Source of the DNA: Paenacidovorax caeni
Lineage (GTDB): Bacteria > Pseudomonadota > Gammaproteobacteria > Burkholderiales > Burkholderiaceae_C
Direction: 5' to 3'
DNA: 64,000 bases
NCBI RefSeq assembly: GCF_001298675.1
Contig: NZ_CYIG01000002.1
Location: 62,001-126,000 of the forward strand
The first letter of the stretch is position 1. Each line of letters starts with the position of its first letter. The notes beneath the pieces were generated by a model. That model was not told the origin of the DNA and ran no database searches. It saw only the letters and a program-made list of their open reading frames with translations. Below are positions 28,823-37,561 of this stretch, piece by piece. The translations under genes were made by a program, and so were the position numbers.

Positions 28823-28849
28823 GGTGTAAAAAACCTCCAACTGCTGAAT

Positions 28850-28877
28850 AGATAGGCCACCCAGGCGGTTTTTCAAC
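28850..28877 (-). promoter_or_regulatory. candidate sigma-32 (RpoH) promoter of clpB
   Basis: On the minus strand: GTTGAAA (28877-28871), 13-base spacer, GCCTATCT (28857-28850). This matches the heat-shock consensus CTTGAAA / CCCCATNT at six of seven and six of eight positions. The predicted start leaves a leader of roughly 20 bases before the clpB ATG. The -35 box overlaps the moaE stop. Confidence 0.5.
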
Positions 28878-29355
28878 CCGCCATCGGCGGTAATTGCAGC
28901 CCCCAGCGCGCCATGGCCGCGTCGTCGCTCACGCGGGCATCCACCCAGCGCGCGCCCTGCGGCGTCTGTTCTTTCTTCCAGAAAGGTGCCTGGGTCTTGA
29001 GGTAGTCCATGAGGAACTCGCAGGCCTGGAAGCTCTCGCCGCGGTGCGCGCTGGTAACGGCCACGAGCACGATCTGCTCCAGCGGCTGCAGCAGCCCCAC
29101 GCGGTGGATGACGCGTACGCCGTACAGGGCAAAGCGCGCCAGCGCCGCGTCGATCATGGCCTCGATGGATTTTTCGGTCATGCCGGGGTAGTGCTCCAGC
29201 TCCATGCTGGCGACGGCGTCGCCCTCGTTGCGGTCGCGCACGGTGCCCACGAAGCAGCACACGGCACCCACGCGCGCGTCCTGCGCGCGCAGCGCAGCCA
29301 GTTCGGCAGACACGTCGAAGTCCTGGGTTTGGATGGAAACACGGGGCGAGGTCAT
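28873..29355 (-). CDS. moaE: molybdopterin synthase catalytic subunit MoaE
   Basis: 160 residues. Two MoaE subunits and two MoaD form molybdopterin synthase, which adds the dithiolene sulfurs to cyclic pyranopterin monophosphate. Visible signatures are [48 protein letters not shown] ([12 protein letters not shown] being the MoaD-contact region) and the active-site lysine stretch APFWKKE. ATG 29355 begins [14 protein letters not shown], typical of the family. The moaD, moeA and mobB genes lie 1.5 kb away on the same strand, separated by oppositely oriented genes, so moaE has its own transcript. Confidence 0.95.
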   Translation of the reverse strand: MTSPRVSIQTQDFDVSAELAALRAQDARVGAVCCFVGTVRDRNEGDAVASMELEHYPGMTEKSIEAMIDAALARFALYGVRVIHRVGLLQPLEQIVLVAVTSAHRGESFQACEFLMDYLKTQAPFWKKEQTPQGARWVDARVSDDAAMARWGLQLPPMAG

Positions 29356-29393
29356 GGCGGTTATTCTCGGCCATTCCACCGCCGCACCATGCC

Positions 29394-29714
29394 ATGCAAG
29401 ACGACCACCAGATTTTTCTGCCGCCCTCGTTCGCCGCGCTCTACAGCGACACGCGCGGGCGCCTGCGGGCCACGGCGGCGCAACTGTGTGCGCGCTACGA
29501 GCTGTGCGAGGACCTGGCAAATCACCTGGTCGAGCAGGCGCAGCAGCTCTACCACGGCGCCGTGCCGTCGGAGGAGGAGGTGTTACGCCGCATCCACGCC
29601 GGGCTGGCGGGCGCGGAGTCGGGCGTGACGCCGCCCGAGGCGCGCTGGATCACGCTGCGGCTGGCCGAACTGCTGCAATGGCGCAGCCCCGAACTGCCGG
29701 TCGGGGTGGACTGA
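29394..29714 (+). CDS. conserved hypothetical protein
   Basis: 106-residue soluble protein, divergent from moaE with a 38-base gap. Sequence starts [17 protein letters not shown] and contains [20 protein letters not shown], then [11 protein letters not shown] and [20 protein letters not shown]. It is predicted to be largely helical, with no signal peptide or membrane segment. I recall similar short proteins in Comamonadaceae next to moaE but know no function for them. Strong codon bias like the flanking genes suggests it is a resident gene. Confidence 0.72.
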   Translation: MQDDHQIFLPPSFAALYSDTRGRLRATAAQLCARYELCEDLANHLVEQAQQLYHGAVPSEEEVLRRIHAGLAGAESGVTPPEARWITLRLAELLQWRSPELPVGVD

Positions 29715-29899
29715 AAGCCGCGCCTGCCAGCGACATGGTTTTCCAAAAATCGTAGCAAACTGGTATGGTATTTTCGTCTTCTCTGCGCCTTACGCAGCAG
29801 ACGTGACCGCGGCATAGTCGTTGGCATCGTCCTTGAGCGCGCTGGTCTCGCGCACCCGCTAACAGACGGTCCCTCGCCCCGCACAAAAAACTATCCCCG

Positions 29900-30550
29900 A
29901 TGACGACCTGTACGCTTTCACCGGATGGGCTGGCCGTACCGCCCGTGGCGCCGCCCCAGCCCATGCCAGAGGCCCCCACCTACGCCCCCCTGCGCGACAT
30001 GCAGCGCCCGGGCTACAAGGCGATGTGGATCGGCATCTGCCTGGAATGCCTGGAGTTCACGGTGTTCTTCGCCGTCTACTTCACCGCCCGCTGGCACTAC
30101 CCGCAAGCGTTCCAGGAGGGGCCCACACGCCTGTCCACTCTCAGCGGCCTGTGCATCACCCTGGTCATGGTCAGCAGCGGTTTCATGCTCACGCGCATGG
30201 TGCACCATCTGGAAGCCGGGCGGCGCCAGCGTGCCACCGTCTGGATGGCGGCAGCGCTGGCCACGGGTTTGGTCTACCCGGTGCTGAAGATTTTTGAGTG
30301 GCAGTGGAACCTGGCGCAGGGGCTGGATGCCAGTGCCGGCATTTTCGTGGTGGTGTACTACTACCTGACCATCAACCACTTCATTCACGCCTGCTGGGGC
30401 TTGATGGGCATGGCCTGGATCCTGGTCGGCCTGTGCGCTGGCAGCTATTCGGCCGACGATTGCCGGGGCCCGCAGGCACTGGCCATCTACTGGCACGCCA
30501 CCGACCTGGTGTGGCTGATGATTTTTGCCCTGTTCTACGCCTTCGTATGA
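29900..30550 (+). CDS. norE: heme-copper oxidase subunit III family protein, NorE-like
   Basis: 216 residues with five to six membrane segments. Features of the cytochrome c oxidase subunit III family: the N-terminal GYKAMWIGICLECLEFTVFFAVYF helix (split as GYKAMWIGICLECLE and FTVFFAVYF), the central EWQWNL and the C-terminal YYLTINHFIHACWGLMGM with WHATDLVWLMIFALFYAF. The short form and the small partner downstream match NorE of nitric-oxide-reductase operons rather than true CoxC. No norC/norB is in the window. The stop overlaps the next gene as ATGA. No NsrR- or FNR-type site was found in the 185 bases upstream. Confidence 0.8.
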   Translation: MTTCTLSPDGLAVPPVAPPQPMPEAPTYAPLRDMQRPGYKAMWIGICLECLEFTVFFAVYFTARWHYPQAFQEGPTRLSTLSGLCITLVMVSSGFMLTRMVHHLEAGRRQRATVWMAAALATGLVYPVLKIFEWQWNLAQGLDASAGIFVVVYYYLTINHFIHACWGLMGMAWILVGLCAGSYSADDCRGPQALAIYWHATDLVWLMIFALFYAFV

Positions 30551-30849
30551 AAACACTGCTCACACGCCTGCCCATAGGCACGACCACGCTCGCCTGGCTG
30601 CTGCTATGCGCCTTGTCGGTACTGAGCGTGGGACTGGCAGCAGGGCCACACAGCGGGCTGCCACGCCTGGCGCTGGCACTGCTGGTGGCGGCCGTTGCCT
30701 GGGTCAAGGCGCGCATTCTGCTGCGCCACTACCTGGAGGTGCACCGCGCCGGCCCGGTCTTCGCACGCCTGCTGCAAGGCTTTGCCTGCCTGGCCCCGCT
30801 GGGGCTGGCAGTGTCGGCGTGGCACGAATTTCTGCGCGCAGCCAGCTAG
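30547..30849 (+). CDS. norF: small membrane protein, NorF / subunit IV-like
   Basis: 100 residues with three hydrophobic segments: TLAWLLLCALSVLSVGLAAG, LALALLVAAVAWVKARILL and LLQGFACLAPLGLAVSAWHE. VAWVKARILLRHYLEVHRA is the pattern of the cytochrome oxidase subunit IV / NorF family, where the Lys-x-Arg stretch ends helix two. It overlaps the norE-like gene by four bases, which supports a NorEF pair. NorEF assist denitrifying NO reductase in organisms where they were studied; that role here is inferred from family and pairing only. Confidence 0.75.
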   Translation: MKTLLTRLPIGTTTLAWLLLCALSVLSVGLAAGPHSGLPRLALALLVAAVAWVKARILLRHYLEVHRAGPVFARLLQGFACLAPLGLAVSAWHEFLRAAS

Positions 30850-30869
30850 GCTGGCGCTGGGGGCGCCGC

Positions 30870-31142
30870 TTACCCCCCCGTCACGGGGGGGAAAAACGCC
30901 ACTTCCGCGCCAGCGGGCAGCGGTGCAGCCTCGTCGCTCAGTGTCTGGTTGAGCGCCATGCGCACCGCGCGCCCCGGCGCCAACACCTCGGCGTAGGCGC
31001 CACCGCGTGCCAGCAGTTCCTGGCGCAGTGCGCCCAAGGTGGCAGCGGGGGTATCCACGGCTTCCTCGCCTTGGCCCAGGGCCTCGCGGATGGAGGCGAA
31101 GTAGCGCACCGTGATGCGCTTGCACAGGGTCTGGTCGGTCAT
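30870..31142 (-). CDS. moaD: molybdopterin synthase sulfur carrier subunit MoaD
   Basis: 90-residue ubiquitin-like protein ending in the diagnostic double glycine (VAFFPPVTGG), which is adenylated and then thiocarboxylated to deliver sulfur to MoaE. KRITVRYFASIREALGQGEE at the N-terminus and LNQTLSDEAAPLPAGAEVAF are typical MoaD segments. The start overlaps the moeA stop by four bases, so mobB, moeA and moaD form one leftward unit. Confidence 0.95.
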   Translation of the reverse strand: MTDQTLCKRITVRYFASIREALGQGEEAVDTPAATLGALRQELLARGGAYAEVLAPGRAVRMALNQTLSDEAAPLPAGAEVAFFPPVTGG

Positions 31143-32374
31143 GCCAGCAGCCCTCCAAAGGGAATGAAGCGCACGTTGTCGCCGCGCGCAATGGCCTGGC
31201 CGGGCGGGTTGTCCACCACGCCATCGCCCCAGACGGTGGAAGTGAGTACGCCCGAACTCTGGTTGGCAAACCGTTCCAGGTGCCCGTCGGCATTCAGGCG
31301 CACGCGCAGGAATTCGCGACGTTTATCGGCCCGAGGCCAATCAAAGTCTGCGCGAGCAGCTATGGTTTTTGGAGCAACATCGTGCACGCCCTGCAGCCGC
31401 AGCAGGAAGGGGCGCACCAGCACGGCAAAGGTGATGAAGCACGACACGGGGTTGCCCGGCAGCCCCATGAAATGCGCTGCGCCCGCCCCGCCGTCCACGC
31501 GGCCATAGGCGAAGGGCTTGCCGGGCTTGATGGCGATCTGCCACAGGTCGAGCCGCCCCAGGGCCTGCACGGCGGGCTTGACGTGGTCTTCCTCGCCGAC
31601 CGAGACACCGCCGCTGGTCAGGATCAGGTCATGCCCCTGCGCGGCCGCGCGCAGCGCGGCCACGGTGGCGTCGAGCCGGTCGGGCACGATGCCCAGGTCG
31701 GTCACCTCGCAGCCCAAGCGCTCCAGCATGGCGCGCAGGAAGAAACGGTTGCTGTTGTAAATGGCGCCGGGCGGCATGCGCTCGGGCGGCACCTCGCCGG
31801 GCATGGCCAGTTCGTCGCCGGTGGAAAACAGCGCCACGCGCGGGCGCCGCGCCACCTCCAGTTGCGCCAGGCCGATGCTGGCGGCCAGGCCGAGCGCGGC
31901 AGGCGTGAGGCGCGTGCCCGCCGCCAGCACTGTGGCGCCGCGCGCGATGTCCTCGCCAGCGCGGCGGATGTGCTGGCCGGGCCGGTGCACGCCGTGCACA
32001 CGCACGCGGCCGTCCTCCAGCACCTCGCAGTCCTCCTGCATCACCACGGCGTCGGCCCCCGGGGGTACGGGTGCGCCGGTGAAGATGCGCGCTGCCGTGC
32101 CCGGCAGCAGTGGCGTGCCGACGCTGCCCGCCGGAATGCGCTGGGACACTGGCAGCACCGCCCCCGGCGCCACGACGTCGGCACAGCGCAGCGCGTAGCC
32201 GTCCATGGCGCTGTTGTCGAGCGGCGGCACCTGCAGCGGCGACACGGCATCGCGCAGCAGCACGCGGCCATCGGCGTCAAAAGTGGCGACCGCCTCGCCC
32301 TGCGCCAGCGGCGCGGCCTGCGCGAGCAACTGGGCCAGGGCATCGTCAAGGGGCAGGAGCGGCGGGCGGGTCAT
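31139..32374 (-). CDS. moeA: molybdopterin molybdenumtransferase MoeA
   Basis: 411 residues. MoeA inserts molybdenum into adenylated molybdopterin. Family motifs: PPLDNSAMDGYALR near the N-terminus, MQEDCEV, SIGLAQLEVARRPRVALFSTGDEL (domain III start, GDEL), LTSGGVSVGEEDHVK and FMGLPGNPVSCFITF. Its start overlaps the mobB stop and its stop overlaps moaD, giving tight translational coupling. Size and all four domain regions are normal. Confidence 0.96.
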   Translation of the reverse strand: MTRPPLLPLDDALAQLLAQAAPLAQGEAVATFDADGRVLLRDAVSPLQVPPLDNSAMDGYALRCADVVAPGAVLPVSQRIPAGSVGTPLLPGTAARIFTGAPVPPGADAVVMQEDCEVLEDGRVRVHGVHRPGQHIRRAGEDIARGATVLAAGTRLTPAALGLAASIGLAQLEVARRPRVALFSTGDELAMPGEVPPERMPPGAIYNSNRFFLRAMLERLGCEVTDLGIVPDRLDATVAALRAAAQGHDLILTSGGVSVGEEDHVKPAVQALGRLDLWQIAIKPGKPFAYGRVDGGAGAAHFMGLPGNPVSCFITFAVLVRPFLLRLQGVHDVAPKTIAARADFDWPRADKRREFLRVRLNADGHLERFANQSSGVLTSTVWGDGVVDNPPGQAIARGDNVRFIPFGGLLA

Positions 32375-32916
32375 GGCGATTCCTTGGAATAGTCGAAGCG
32401 CGCACCGTGGGCCAGCAGCCAGTCGGCCACCTGCGCGGGCGCATTCAGGTCGAGCACGGGCTGGCGCGGCGGCTGCGGCAAACCGGCGGGCGCATCGGTG
32501 GCCACGGCGACAACAAAAGGGTCGTGCGGGTACAGCACCGGCCGCGGCGCCTGGCCGGACGCGGGGGCGCGCCAGACCTCGATCTTGGGCAGGGGCGCGT
32601 CCTTGAAGCCTTCAATCAGCACCCAATCGGCGCGCGCGTCGAGCTGGGCCAGCAAGGTGTGCACATCAGGCTCGTGCGGCTGGTCGTATTCACGCAGCAG
32701 GGCCAGGCGCATGTCAGAGGCCAGCAGCACTTCGTTGGCGCCGGCCTGGCGGTGGCGCCAACTGTCCTTGCCAGGGTGGTCGATGTCGAAGCGGTGGTGC
32801 GCATGCTTGATGACCGACACCCGCAGCCCACGCCCGCGCAGGCAGGCGATGAGCTGCTCCACCAGCGTGGTTTTGCCGGCCCCGGAGAACCCGGCAAAGC
32901 CGGCGACCTTCATCAT
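32371..32916 (-). CDS. mobB: molybdopterin-guanine dinucleotide biosynthesis adapter MobB
   Basis: 181-residue GTP-binding protein that assists MobA in making the guanine dinucleotide form of the cofactor. P-loop GFSGAGKTTL is at residues 9-18, followed by VSVIKHAHHRFDIDHPGKDS and DWVLIEGFKDAPLPKIEV, both signatures of MobB. It is first in the mobB-moeA-moaD unit, and a palindromic repeat copy ends only 15 bases upstream of its ATG. Confidence 0.95.
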   Translation of the reverse strand: MMKVAGFAGFSGAGKTTLVEQLIACLRGRGLRVSVIKHAHHRFDIDHPGKDSWRHRQAGANEVLLASDMRLALLREYDQPHEPDVHTLLAQLDARADWVLIEGFKDAPLPKIEVWRAPASGQAPRPVLYPHDPFVVAVATDAPAGLPQPPRQPVLDLNAPAQVADWLLAHGARFDYSKESP

Positions 32917-32930
32917 GCGCTCCTTGAACG

Positions 32931-32974
32931 ATAGCTGCTAGCGCTTGCCCAGCAAGCGCTGGAAGCCGATTTGA
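32931..32974. repeat. dispersed palindromic repeat, copy 9
   Basis: Left arm ATAGCTGCTAGCGCTTG exact at 32931-32947, loop CCCAG, right arm CAAGCGCTGGAAGCCGAT. It lies between thrC and mobB, both leftward, immediately upstream of mobB. Confidence 0.85.
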
Positions 32975-32986
32975 CCATCAACCCCT

Positions 32987-34414
32987 TCATTCGCCGCAAT
33001 GCGCGGCGATGTAGGCCTTGACCTGCTGCGCGTCGGCCGGCATGACCTGCACGCGCTTGGGCAACGCCTCGATGCCCTCGAACCGGGCCGGGCGCTCGGG
33101 CGCGCGGCCCAGCGCCTCCTCGATGGTGGCGGCGAACTTGATGGGCAGCGCCGTTTCGAGCACCACCATCGGCTCCGCCCCGCGGTGCTCGCGTGCCACC
33201 TTCACGCCGTCGGCGGTGTGGGTGTCGATCATCTGGCCAAAGCGTTGCCAGGTATCGCGAATGGTGGCCAGGCGGTCGGCATGGGTACTCTTGCCGCTCT
33301 CGAAGCCGTAGCGCGCGGCAGCCTGGGCGAACAGCGGGTTGGCGCCGAGGTCAAAGCGCCCGTCGCGCCCCAGGGCGTCGCCGAACAGCGCGCGCGTGGC
33401 GGCGGCGTCACGGCCCAGCAGGTCGAACACGAAACGCTCGAAGTTGCTGGCCTTGCTGATGTCCATCGACGGGCTGGAGGTTTCGTGCGTGTCGGCGCTG
33501 CCGCGCACTCGGTACACGCCGGTGCGGAAGAACTCGTCGAGCACGTCGTTTTCATTCGTGGCCACCACCAGCTTGGCAATCGGCAGGCCCATCATGCGCG
33601 CCACGTGGCCGGCGCAGATGTTGCCGAAATTGCCGCTGGGCACAGTGAAGCTGACTTGCTGGGCGTTCGACGAGGAGGCCTGGAAGTAACCGGCGAAGTA
33701 ATAGACCACCTGCGCCAGCAGGCGCGCCCAGTTGATGGAGTTGACGGTGCCGATCTTGTATTTGCGCTTGAACTCCAGGTCGTTCGAAACGGCCTTGACG
33801 ATGTCCTGGCAGTCGTCGAACACGCCCTCGATGGCGATGTTGTGGATGTTTTCGTCCTGCAGGCTGAACATCTGCGCCTGCTGGAACGGGCTCATGCGGC
33901 CATGCGGGCTGGTCATGAACACGCGCACGCCCTGCTTGCCGCGCATGGCGTACTCGGCGGCGCTGCCGGTGTCGCCGCTGGTGGCGCCGAGGATGTTGAG
34001 CTGCGCGCCGCGGCGCTGCAGCTCGTACTCGAACAGGTTGCCCAGCAGCTGCATGGCCATGTCCTTGAAGGCCAGCGTGGGGCCATTGGACAGGGCTTCG
34101 AGCCACAGGCCGTCTTCCAGCGGGCGCAGCGGCACGATGGCAGCGGTGCCGAACACCTCGGCGGTGTAGGTCTTGGCGCACAAGGCGCGCAGGTCGGCGG
34201 CGGGAATGTCGTCGATATAGAGCGACAAGATCTGGAACGCCAGTTCCGCATAGCCCTGGCTTTGGTACACCGCGCGCAGTTCGCCCAGGCGTTCACTGCT
34301 GATCTGGGGGTAGTGCTCGGGCAAGTAGAGGCCGCCGTCGGGCGCCAGGCCTTCGAGCAGGATGTCGCAAAAGCGCTTGCGGTCCGGATGGCCGCGCGTG
34401 GACAGGTACAGCAT
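32987..34414 (-). CDS. thrC: threonine synthase
   Basis: 475-residue PLP enzyme that converts O-phosphohomoserine to threonine. PLP lysine is K117 in LAFKDMAMQLLGN. The N-terminus MLYLSTRGHPDRKRFCDILL and the central ILGATSGDTGSAAEYAMRGK (phosphate-binding loop) with GNFGNICAGHVARMMGLP mark the longer, fungal/E. coli-type branch. ATG 34414 overlaps the last base of the hom stop (TGATG), so hom and thrC are an operon that makes threonine from aspartate semialdehyde. Confidence 0.96.
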   Translation of the reverse strand: MLYLSTRGHPDRKRFCDILLEGLAPDGGLYLPEHYPQISSERLGELRAVYQSQGYAELAFQILSLYIDDIPAADLRALCAKTYTAEVFGTAAIVPLRPLEDGLWLEALSNGPTLAFKDMAMQLLGNLFEYELQRRGAQLNILGATSGDTGSAAEYAMRGKQGVRVFMTSPHGRMSPFQQAQMFSLQDENIHNIAIEGVFDDCQDIVKAVSNDLEFKRKYKIGTVNSINWARLLAQVVYYFAGYFQASSSNAQQVSFTVPSGNFGNICAGHVARMMGLPIAKLVVATNENDVLDEFFRTGVYRVRGSADTHETSSPSMDISKASNFERFVFDLLGRDAAATRALFGDALGRDGRFDLGANPLFAQAAARYGFESGKSTHADRLATIRDTWQRFGQMIDTHTADGVKVAREHRGAEPMVVLETALPIKFAATIEEALGRAPERPARFEGIEALPKRVQVMPADAQQVKAYIAAHCGE

Positions 34415-35748
34415 CAGTTCAGCTCCTCCTTGCGGATGCGCGTGATCGGCGCGAGCACCGTGGGCAGTTGCTGCATCTGGGCGATGGCGTCGTTCATGGT
34501 GCCCTCACGCGTGTCGTGCGTGAGGATGATGAGATCGGTCTGCGTGGAACCCTCGCCCCCCACTTCGTCGGCCTCGCGCTGCAGCACGGCGTCGATGCTG
34601 ATGCCGGCGTTGGCGACGATGCCCGTCACCTGGGCCAGCACGCCCGCCTGGTCGGCCACGCGCAGGCGCAGGTAGTAGCTGGTCACCACTTCGCTCATGG
34701 GCAGCACGGGCAGCTCGTCCTTGGCCTGGTCGAGCGTGTGTGGCTGGAAGGCCAGGTGCGGCACGCGGTTGAGCGGGTCCACGGTGTGCAGGCGGGTAAT
34801 GTCCACCAGGTCGGCAATCACGGCGCTGGCCGTCGGCTCGGAGCCCGCACCCTTGCCGTAGTACAGCGTGGAGCCAACGGCGTCGCCCTGCACCACCACG
34901 GCGTTCATGGCACCTTCCACATTGGCGATCAGGCGCTTGGACGGCACCAGGCTCGGGTGCACGCGCAGCTCGATGCCCTTGTCCGTGCGCTTGGTGATAC
35001 CCAGCAGCTTGATGCGGTAGCCCAGTTGCTCAGCGTATTTGATGTCGGCAGCGGCCAGCTGGGTGATGCCTTCGACGTAGGCCTTGTCAAACTGCACGGG
35101 GATGCCAAAGGCAATGGCGCTCATGATGGCGGCCTTGTGCGCAGCGTCCACGCCCTCGATGTCGAAGGTCGGGTCGGCCTCGGCGTAGCCCAGGCGCTGG
35201 GCCTCCTTGAGTACCACGTCGAAGTCCAGGCCCTTGTCGCGCATCTCGGACAGGATGAAGTTCGTCGTGCCGTTGATGATGCCGGCCAGCCACTGGATGC
35301 GGTTGGCGGTCAGGCCCTCGCGCAGCGCCTTGATGATCGGGATGCCCCCGGCCACAGCCGCCTCGAAGGCCACCATCACGCCCTTGGCGGAGGCGGCCGC
35401 GAAGATTTCGGTGCCATGCACGGCCAGCAGCGCCTTGTTGGCGGTGACCACGTGCTTGCCGGCCGCAATGGCCTCCAGTACCAGCGCCTTGGCGATGCCA
35501 TAGCCGCCGATGAGCTCGACCACGATATCGATCTCGGGGTTGGCAATAACGGCACGCGCGTCCTGCACCACCTGCACGCCGCTGCCGACGATTGCACGGG
35601 CGCGCTCCACGTCCAGGTCAGCCACCATGGCAATTTCAATGCCACGGCCCGCGCGGCGGCGGATCTCCTCCTGGTTGCGCTGCAGCACGTTGAATACGCC
35701 GCTGCCCACGGTGCCAATGCCCAGCAGGCCGACTTGGATGGGTTTCAT
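34414..35748 (-). CDS. hom: homoserine dehydrogenase
   Basis: 444 residues. Reduces aspartate semialdehyde to homoserine. NAD(P)-binding GLLGIGTVGSGVFN at the N-terminus, TANKALLAVHG, catalytic region GTTNFILSEM and DPTFDIEGVDAAHKAAI; a C-terminal ACT domain (from about residue 355, YYLRLRVADQAGVLAQVTGI) probably senses threonine. I use ATG 35748; an in-frame TTG at 35766 lies further upstream. The gene is first in a hom-thrC unit, 82 bases downstream of alaC with a palindromic repeat in the gap. Confidence 0.96.
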   Translation of the reverse strand: MKPIQVGLLGIGTVGSGVFNVLQRNQEEIRRRAGRGIEIAMVADLDVERARAIVGSGVQVVQDARAVIANPEIDIVVELIGGYGIAKALVLEAIAAGKHVVTANKALLAVHGTEIFAAASAKGVMVAFEAAVAGGIPIIKALREGLTANRIQWLAGIINGTTNFILSEMRDKGLDFDVVLKEAQRLGYAEADPTFDIEGVDAAHKAAIMSAIAFGIPVQFDKAYVEGITQLAAADIKYAEQLGYRIKLLGITKRTDKGIELRVHPSLVPSKRLIANVEGAMNAVVVQGDAVGSTLYYGKGAGSEPTASAVIADLVDITRLHTVDPLNRVPHLAFQPHTLDQAKDELPVLPMSEVVTSYYLRLRVADQAGVLAQVTGIVANAGISIDAVLQREADEVGGEGSTQTDLIILTHDTREGTMNDAIAQMQQLPTVLAPITRIRKEELN

Positions 35749-35767
35749 ATCAGTTTTACCAGTCAAA

Positions 35768-35806
35768 AATGGCTGAAACGCTTGTCAGTCAAGCGCTAGC
35801 AGCTAT
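35768..35806. repeat. dispersed palindromic repeat, copy 10
   Basis: Right arm CAAGCGCTAGCAGCTAT exact at 35790-35806 followed by GAAAAAAAGAG; left arm decayed (GGCTGAAACGCTTG). It fills most of the alaC-hom gap. Confidence 0.85.
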
Positions 35807-35830
35807 GAAAAAAAGAGTTTCCAAGACCAC

Positions 35831-37063
35831 TCACGCGGCCTTGCTGTGGCGCTGCCGGTAGGTGGCAAGAAAGCCCGCCAGGCGCCCGATAGCCTCGCGC
35901 AGATCGTCTTCATGCGGCAGGAACACGATGCGGAAATGCTGGTTGTCCGGGTAGTTGAAGCCCGAGCCCTGCACCAGCATCACGCGCGTGGCACGCAGCA
36001 CTTCCATGAAGAACTGGCGGTCGTCGGCAATCGGGTACATCACCGGGTCAAGGCGCGGGAACATGTACAGCGCCGCGTGCGGCTTGACGCAGGTGACGCC
36101 GGGAATCTGCGTGATGAGCTCGTAGGCCAGGTCGCGCTGGCGGCACAGGCGCCCGCCGGGTTTGACCAGATCGTTGATGCTTTGGTAACCGCCCAGGGCG
36201 GTCTGGATGGCCCACTGGCCCGGCACGTTGGAGCCGAGCTTGAGGTTGGCCAGCATGTTCAGGCCTTCGATGTAGTCGCGCGCGTCCGCCTTGGGGCCGG
36301 AGAGCACCATCCAGCCCGCACGGTAGCCGCAGGAGCGGTAGGCCTTGGACAGCGAGTTGAACGTCAGCGTGAGTACGTCGGTCGACAGGCTCGCCATCGA
36401 GGTGAACTTCACGCCGTCGTAGAGCACCTTGTCGTACACCTCGTCCACCAGCAGCACCAAGCCGTGCTCGCGTGCGATCTGGATGATGCCCTTGAGCAGT
36501 TCCACGGGGTAGAGCACGCCCGTCGGGTTGTTCGGGTTGATGACCACGATGCCGCGCGTGCGAGGCGTGATCTTGGCGCGCATGTCGTCCAGGTCGGGCA
36601 GCCAGCCTGCCTCCTCGTCGCAGCGGTAGTGCACCGGCGCGCCCCCTGAAAGCGAGGTCGCGGCAGTCCACAGCGGGTAGTCGGGCATGGGCACGAGCAG
36701 CTCGTCGCCGTCGTCCAGCAGGGCGTTCGTGGCCATCACGATCAGTTCGCTGGCACCGTTGCCCAGGTAAATGTCGTCCAGCGTCACGCCCGCGATGCCG
36801 AGCTGCTGGGTGTAGTGCATCACCGCCTTGCGCGCGGCGAAGATGCCCTTGCTGTCCGAGTAGCCCGCCGAGTTGGGCAGGTTGCGGATCATGTCCTGCT
36901 GCACTTCCTCGGGCGCATCAAAACCGAACGGCGCCATGTTGCCGATGTTCAGCTTGATGATCTTCTGCCCTTCGTCCTCCATCTGCTTGGCCGCGTCCAC
37001 GATGGGGCCGCGGACATCGTAGAGAACATTGTTGAGCTTGGCGGATTTGCGGACGGTCTTCAT
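35831..37063 (-). CDS. alaC: alanine/2-oxo acid aminotransferase, AlaA/AlaC family
   Basis: 410-residue fold-type I aminotransferase. PLP lysine K240 in FNSLSKAYRSCGYRAGW, with VINPNNPTGVLYP and DEVYDKVLYDG before it. The N-terminus KLNNVLYDVRGPIVDAAKQM and the pattern LNIGNMAPFGFDAPEEV are characteristic of the AlaA/YfbQ-like alanine-synthesising enzymes of proteobacteria; which of AlaA or AlaC it equals cannot be settled by eye. It precedes hom-thrC on the same strand, a common arrangement in beta-proteobacteria, and may be in the same transcript. Confidence 0.9.
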   Translation of the reverse strand: MKTVRKSAKLNNVLYDVRGPIVDAAKQMEDEGQKIIKLNIGNMAPFGFDAPEEVQQDMIRNLPNSAGYSDSKGIFAARKAVMHYTQQLGIAGVTLDDIYLGNGASELIVMATNALLDDGDELLVPMPDYPLWTAATSLSGGAPVHYRCDEEAGWLPDLDDMRAKITPRTRGIVVINPNNPTGVLYPVELLKGIIQIAREHGLVLLVDEVYDKVLYDGVKFTSMASLSTDVLTLTFNSLSKAYRSCGYRAGWMVLSGPKADARDYIEGLNMLANLKLGSNVPGQWAIQTALGGYQSINDLVKPGGRLCRQRDLAYELITQIPGVTCVKPHAALYMFPRLDPVMYPIADDRQFFMEVLRATRVMLVQGSGFNYPDNQHFRIVFLPHEDDLREAIGRLAGFLATYRQRHSKAA

Positions 37064-37186
37064 GCGTGTCTCAATGAGAACAAGGGCACTGCCAGCATAC
37101 GGCGGTGAAACTTATAATTTGACCACATTTCACCCGCACACCCACGAGGCGTCTGCCCCCCGGGCTGCATCACCACCCGCCGCACC

Positions 37187-37561
37187 ATGAAGTTCCAGCC
37201 CGACCCGTCCAGCGCCCATTCCATCAGCGGCTACGGCCCGGGCTGGGTGGCCGTGGGGCCGGAAAAGATCCACCACAGCATCGTTCTCGGCCCCGATGGC
37301 CTGCGCCAGCCTTGGGCGTGCGAGCGCTTCGAGGACCTGACCCCCGCGCACTTCGCCCGGCTGGCCGAGATCGACGCGGAAATGGTGCTCTTTGGCAGTG
37401 GTCCGCGCATCCGTTTCGTGCCACCCGCGTGGCTGGCGCCGCTGATGCAGCGGCGCATGGGGCTGGAAACCATGGACACGGCCGCCGCCTGCCGCACCTA
37501 CAACTTCCTGCTAGGCGAAGGCCGCCGCGTGGCGGTCGCACTGCTGCTGCAATCGCCCTAA
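37187..37561 (+). CDS. Mth938-like (DUF498) domain protein
   Basis: 124-residue soluble protein of the Mth938/NDUFAF3-like family. Recognisable parts: ISGYGPGWVAVGPEKIHHSI, LGPDGLRQPW, EMVLFGSGPRIRFVPP (the conserved V-x-x-G-x-G/T stretch) and GLETMDTAAACRTYNFLLGEG, ending in a beta-strand VAVALLL. Eukaryotic relatives help assemble respiratory complex I; bacterial function is not established. It is divergent from alaC with a 123-base gap and stands alone. Confidence 0.88.
   Translation: MKFQPDPSSAHSISGYGPGWVAVGPEKIHHSIVLGPDGLRQPWACERFEDLTPAHFARLAEIDAEMVLFGSGPRIRFVPPAWLAPLMQRRMGLETMDTAAACRTYNFLLGEGRRVAVALLLQSP

Noticed and set aside
28823-29395. Upstream extension of the clpB frame to 29395
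   Set aside because: The added sequence runs through moaE in another frame and has no Clp similarity; ATG 28822 starts the conserved N-terminus.
30433-30450. Repeat-like GCGCTGGCAGCTATTC within the norE-like gene
   Set aside because: Only half an arm, inside a codon-normal membrane segment; probably coincidence.
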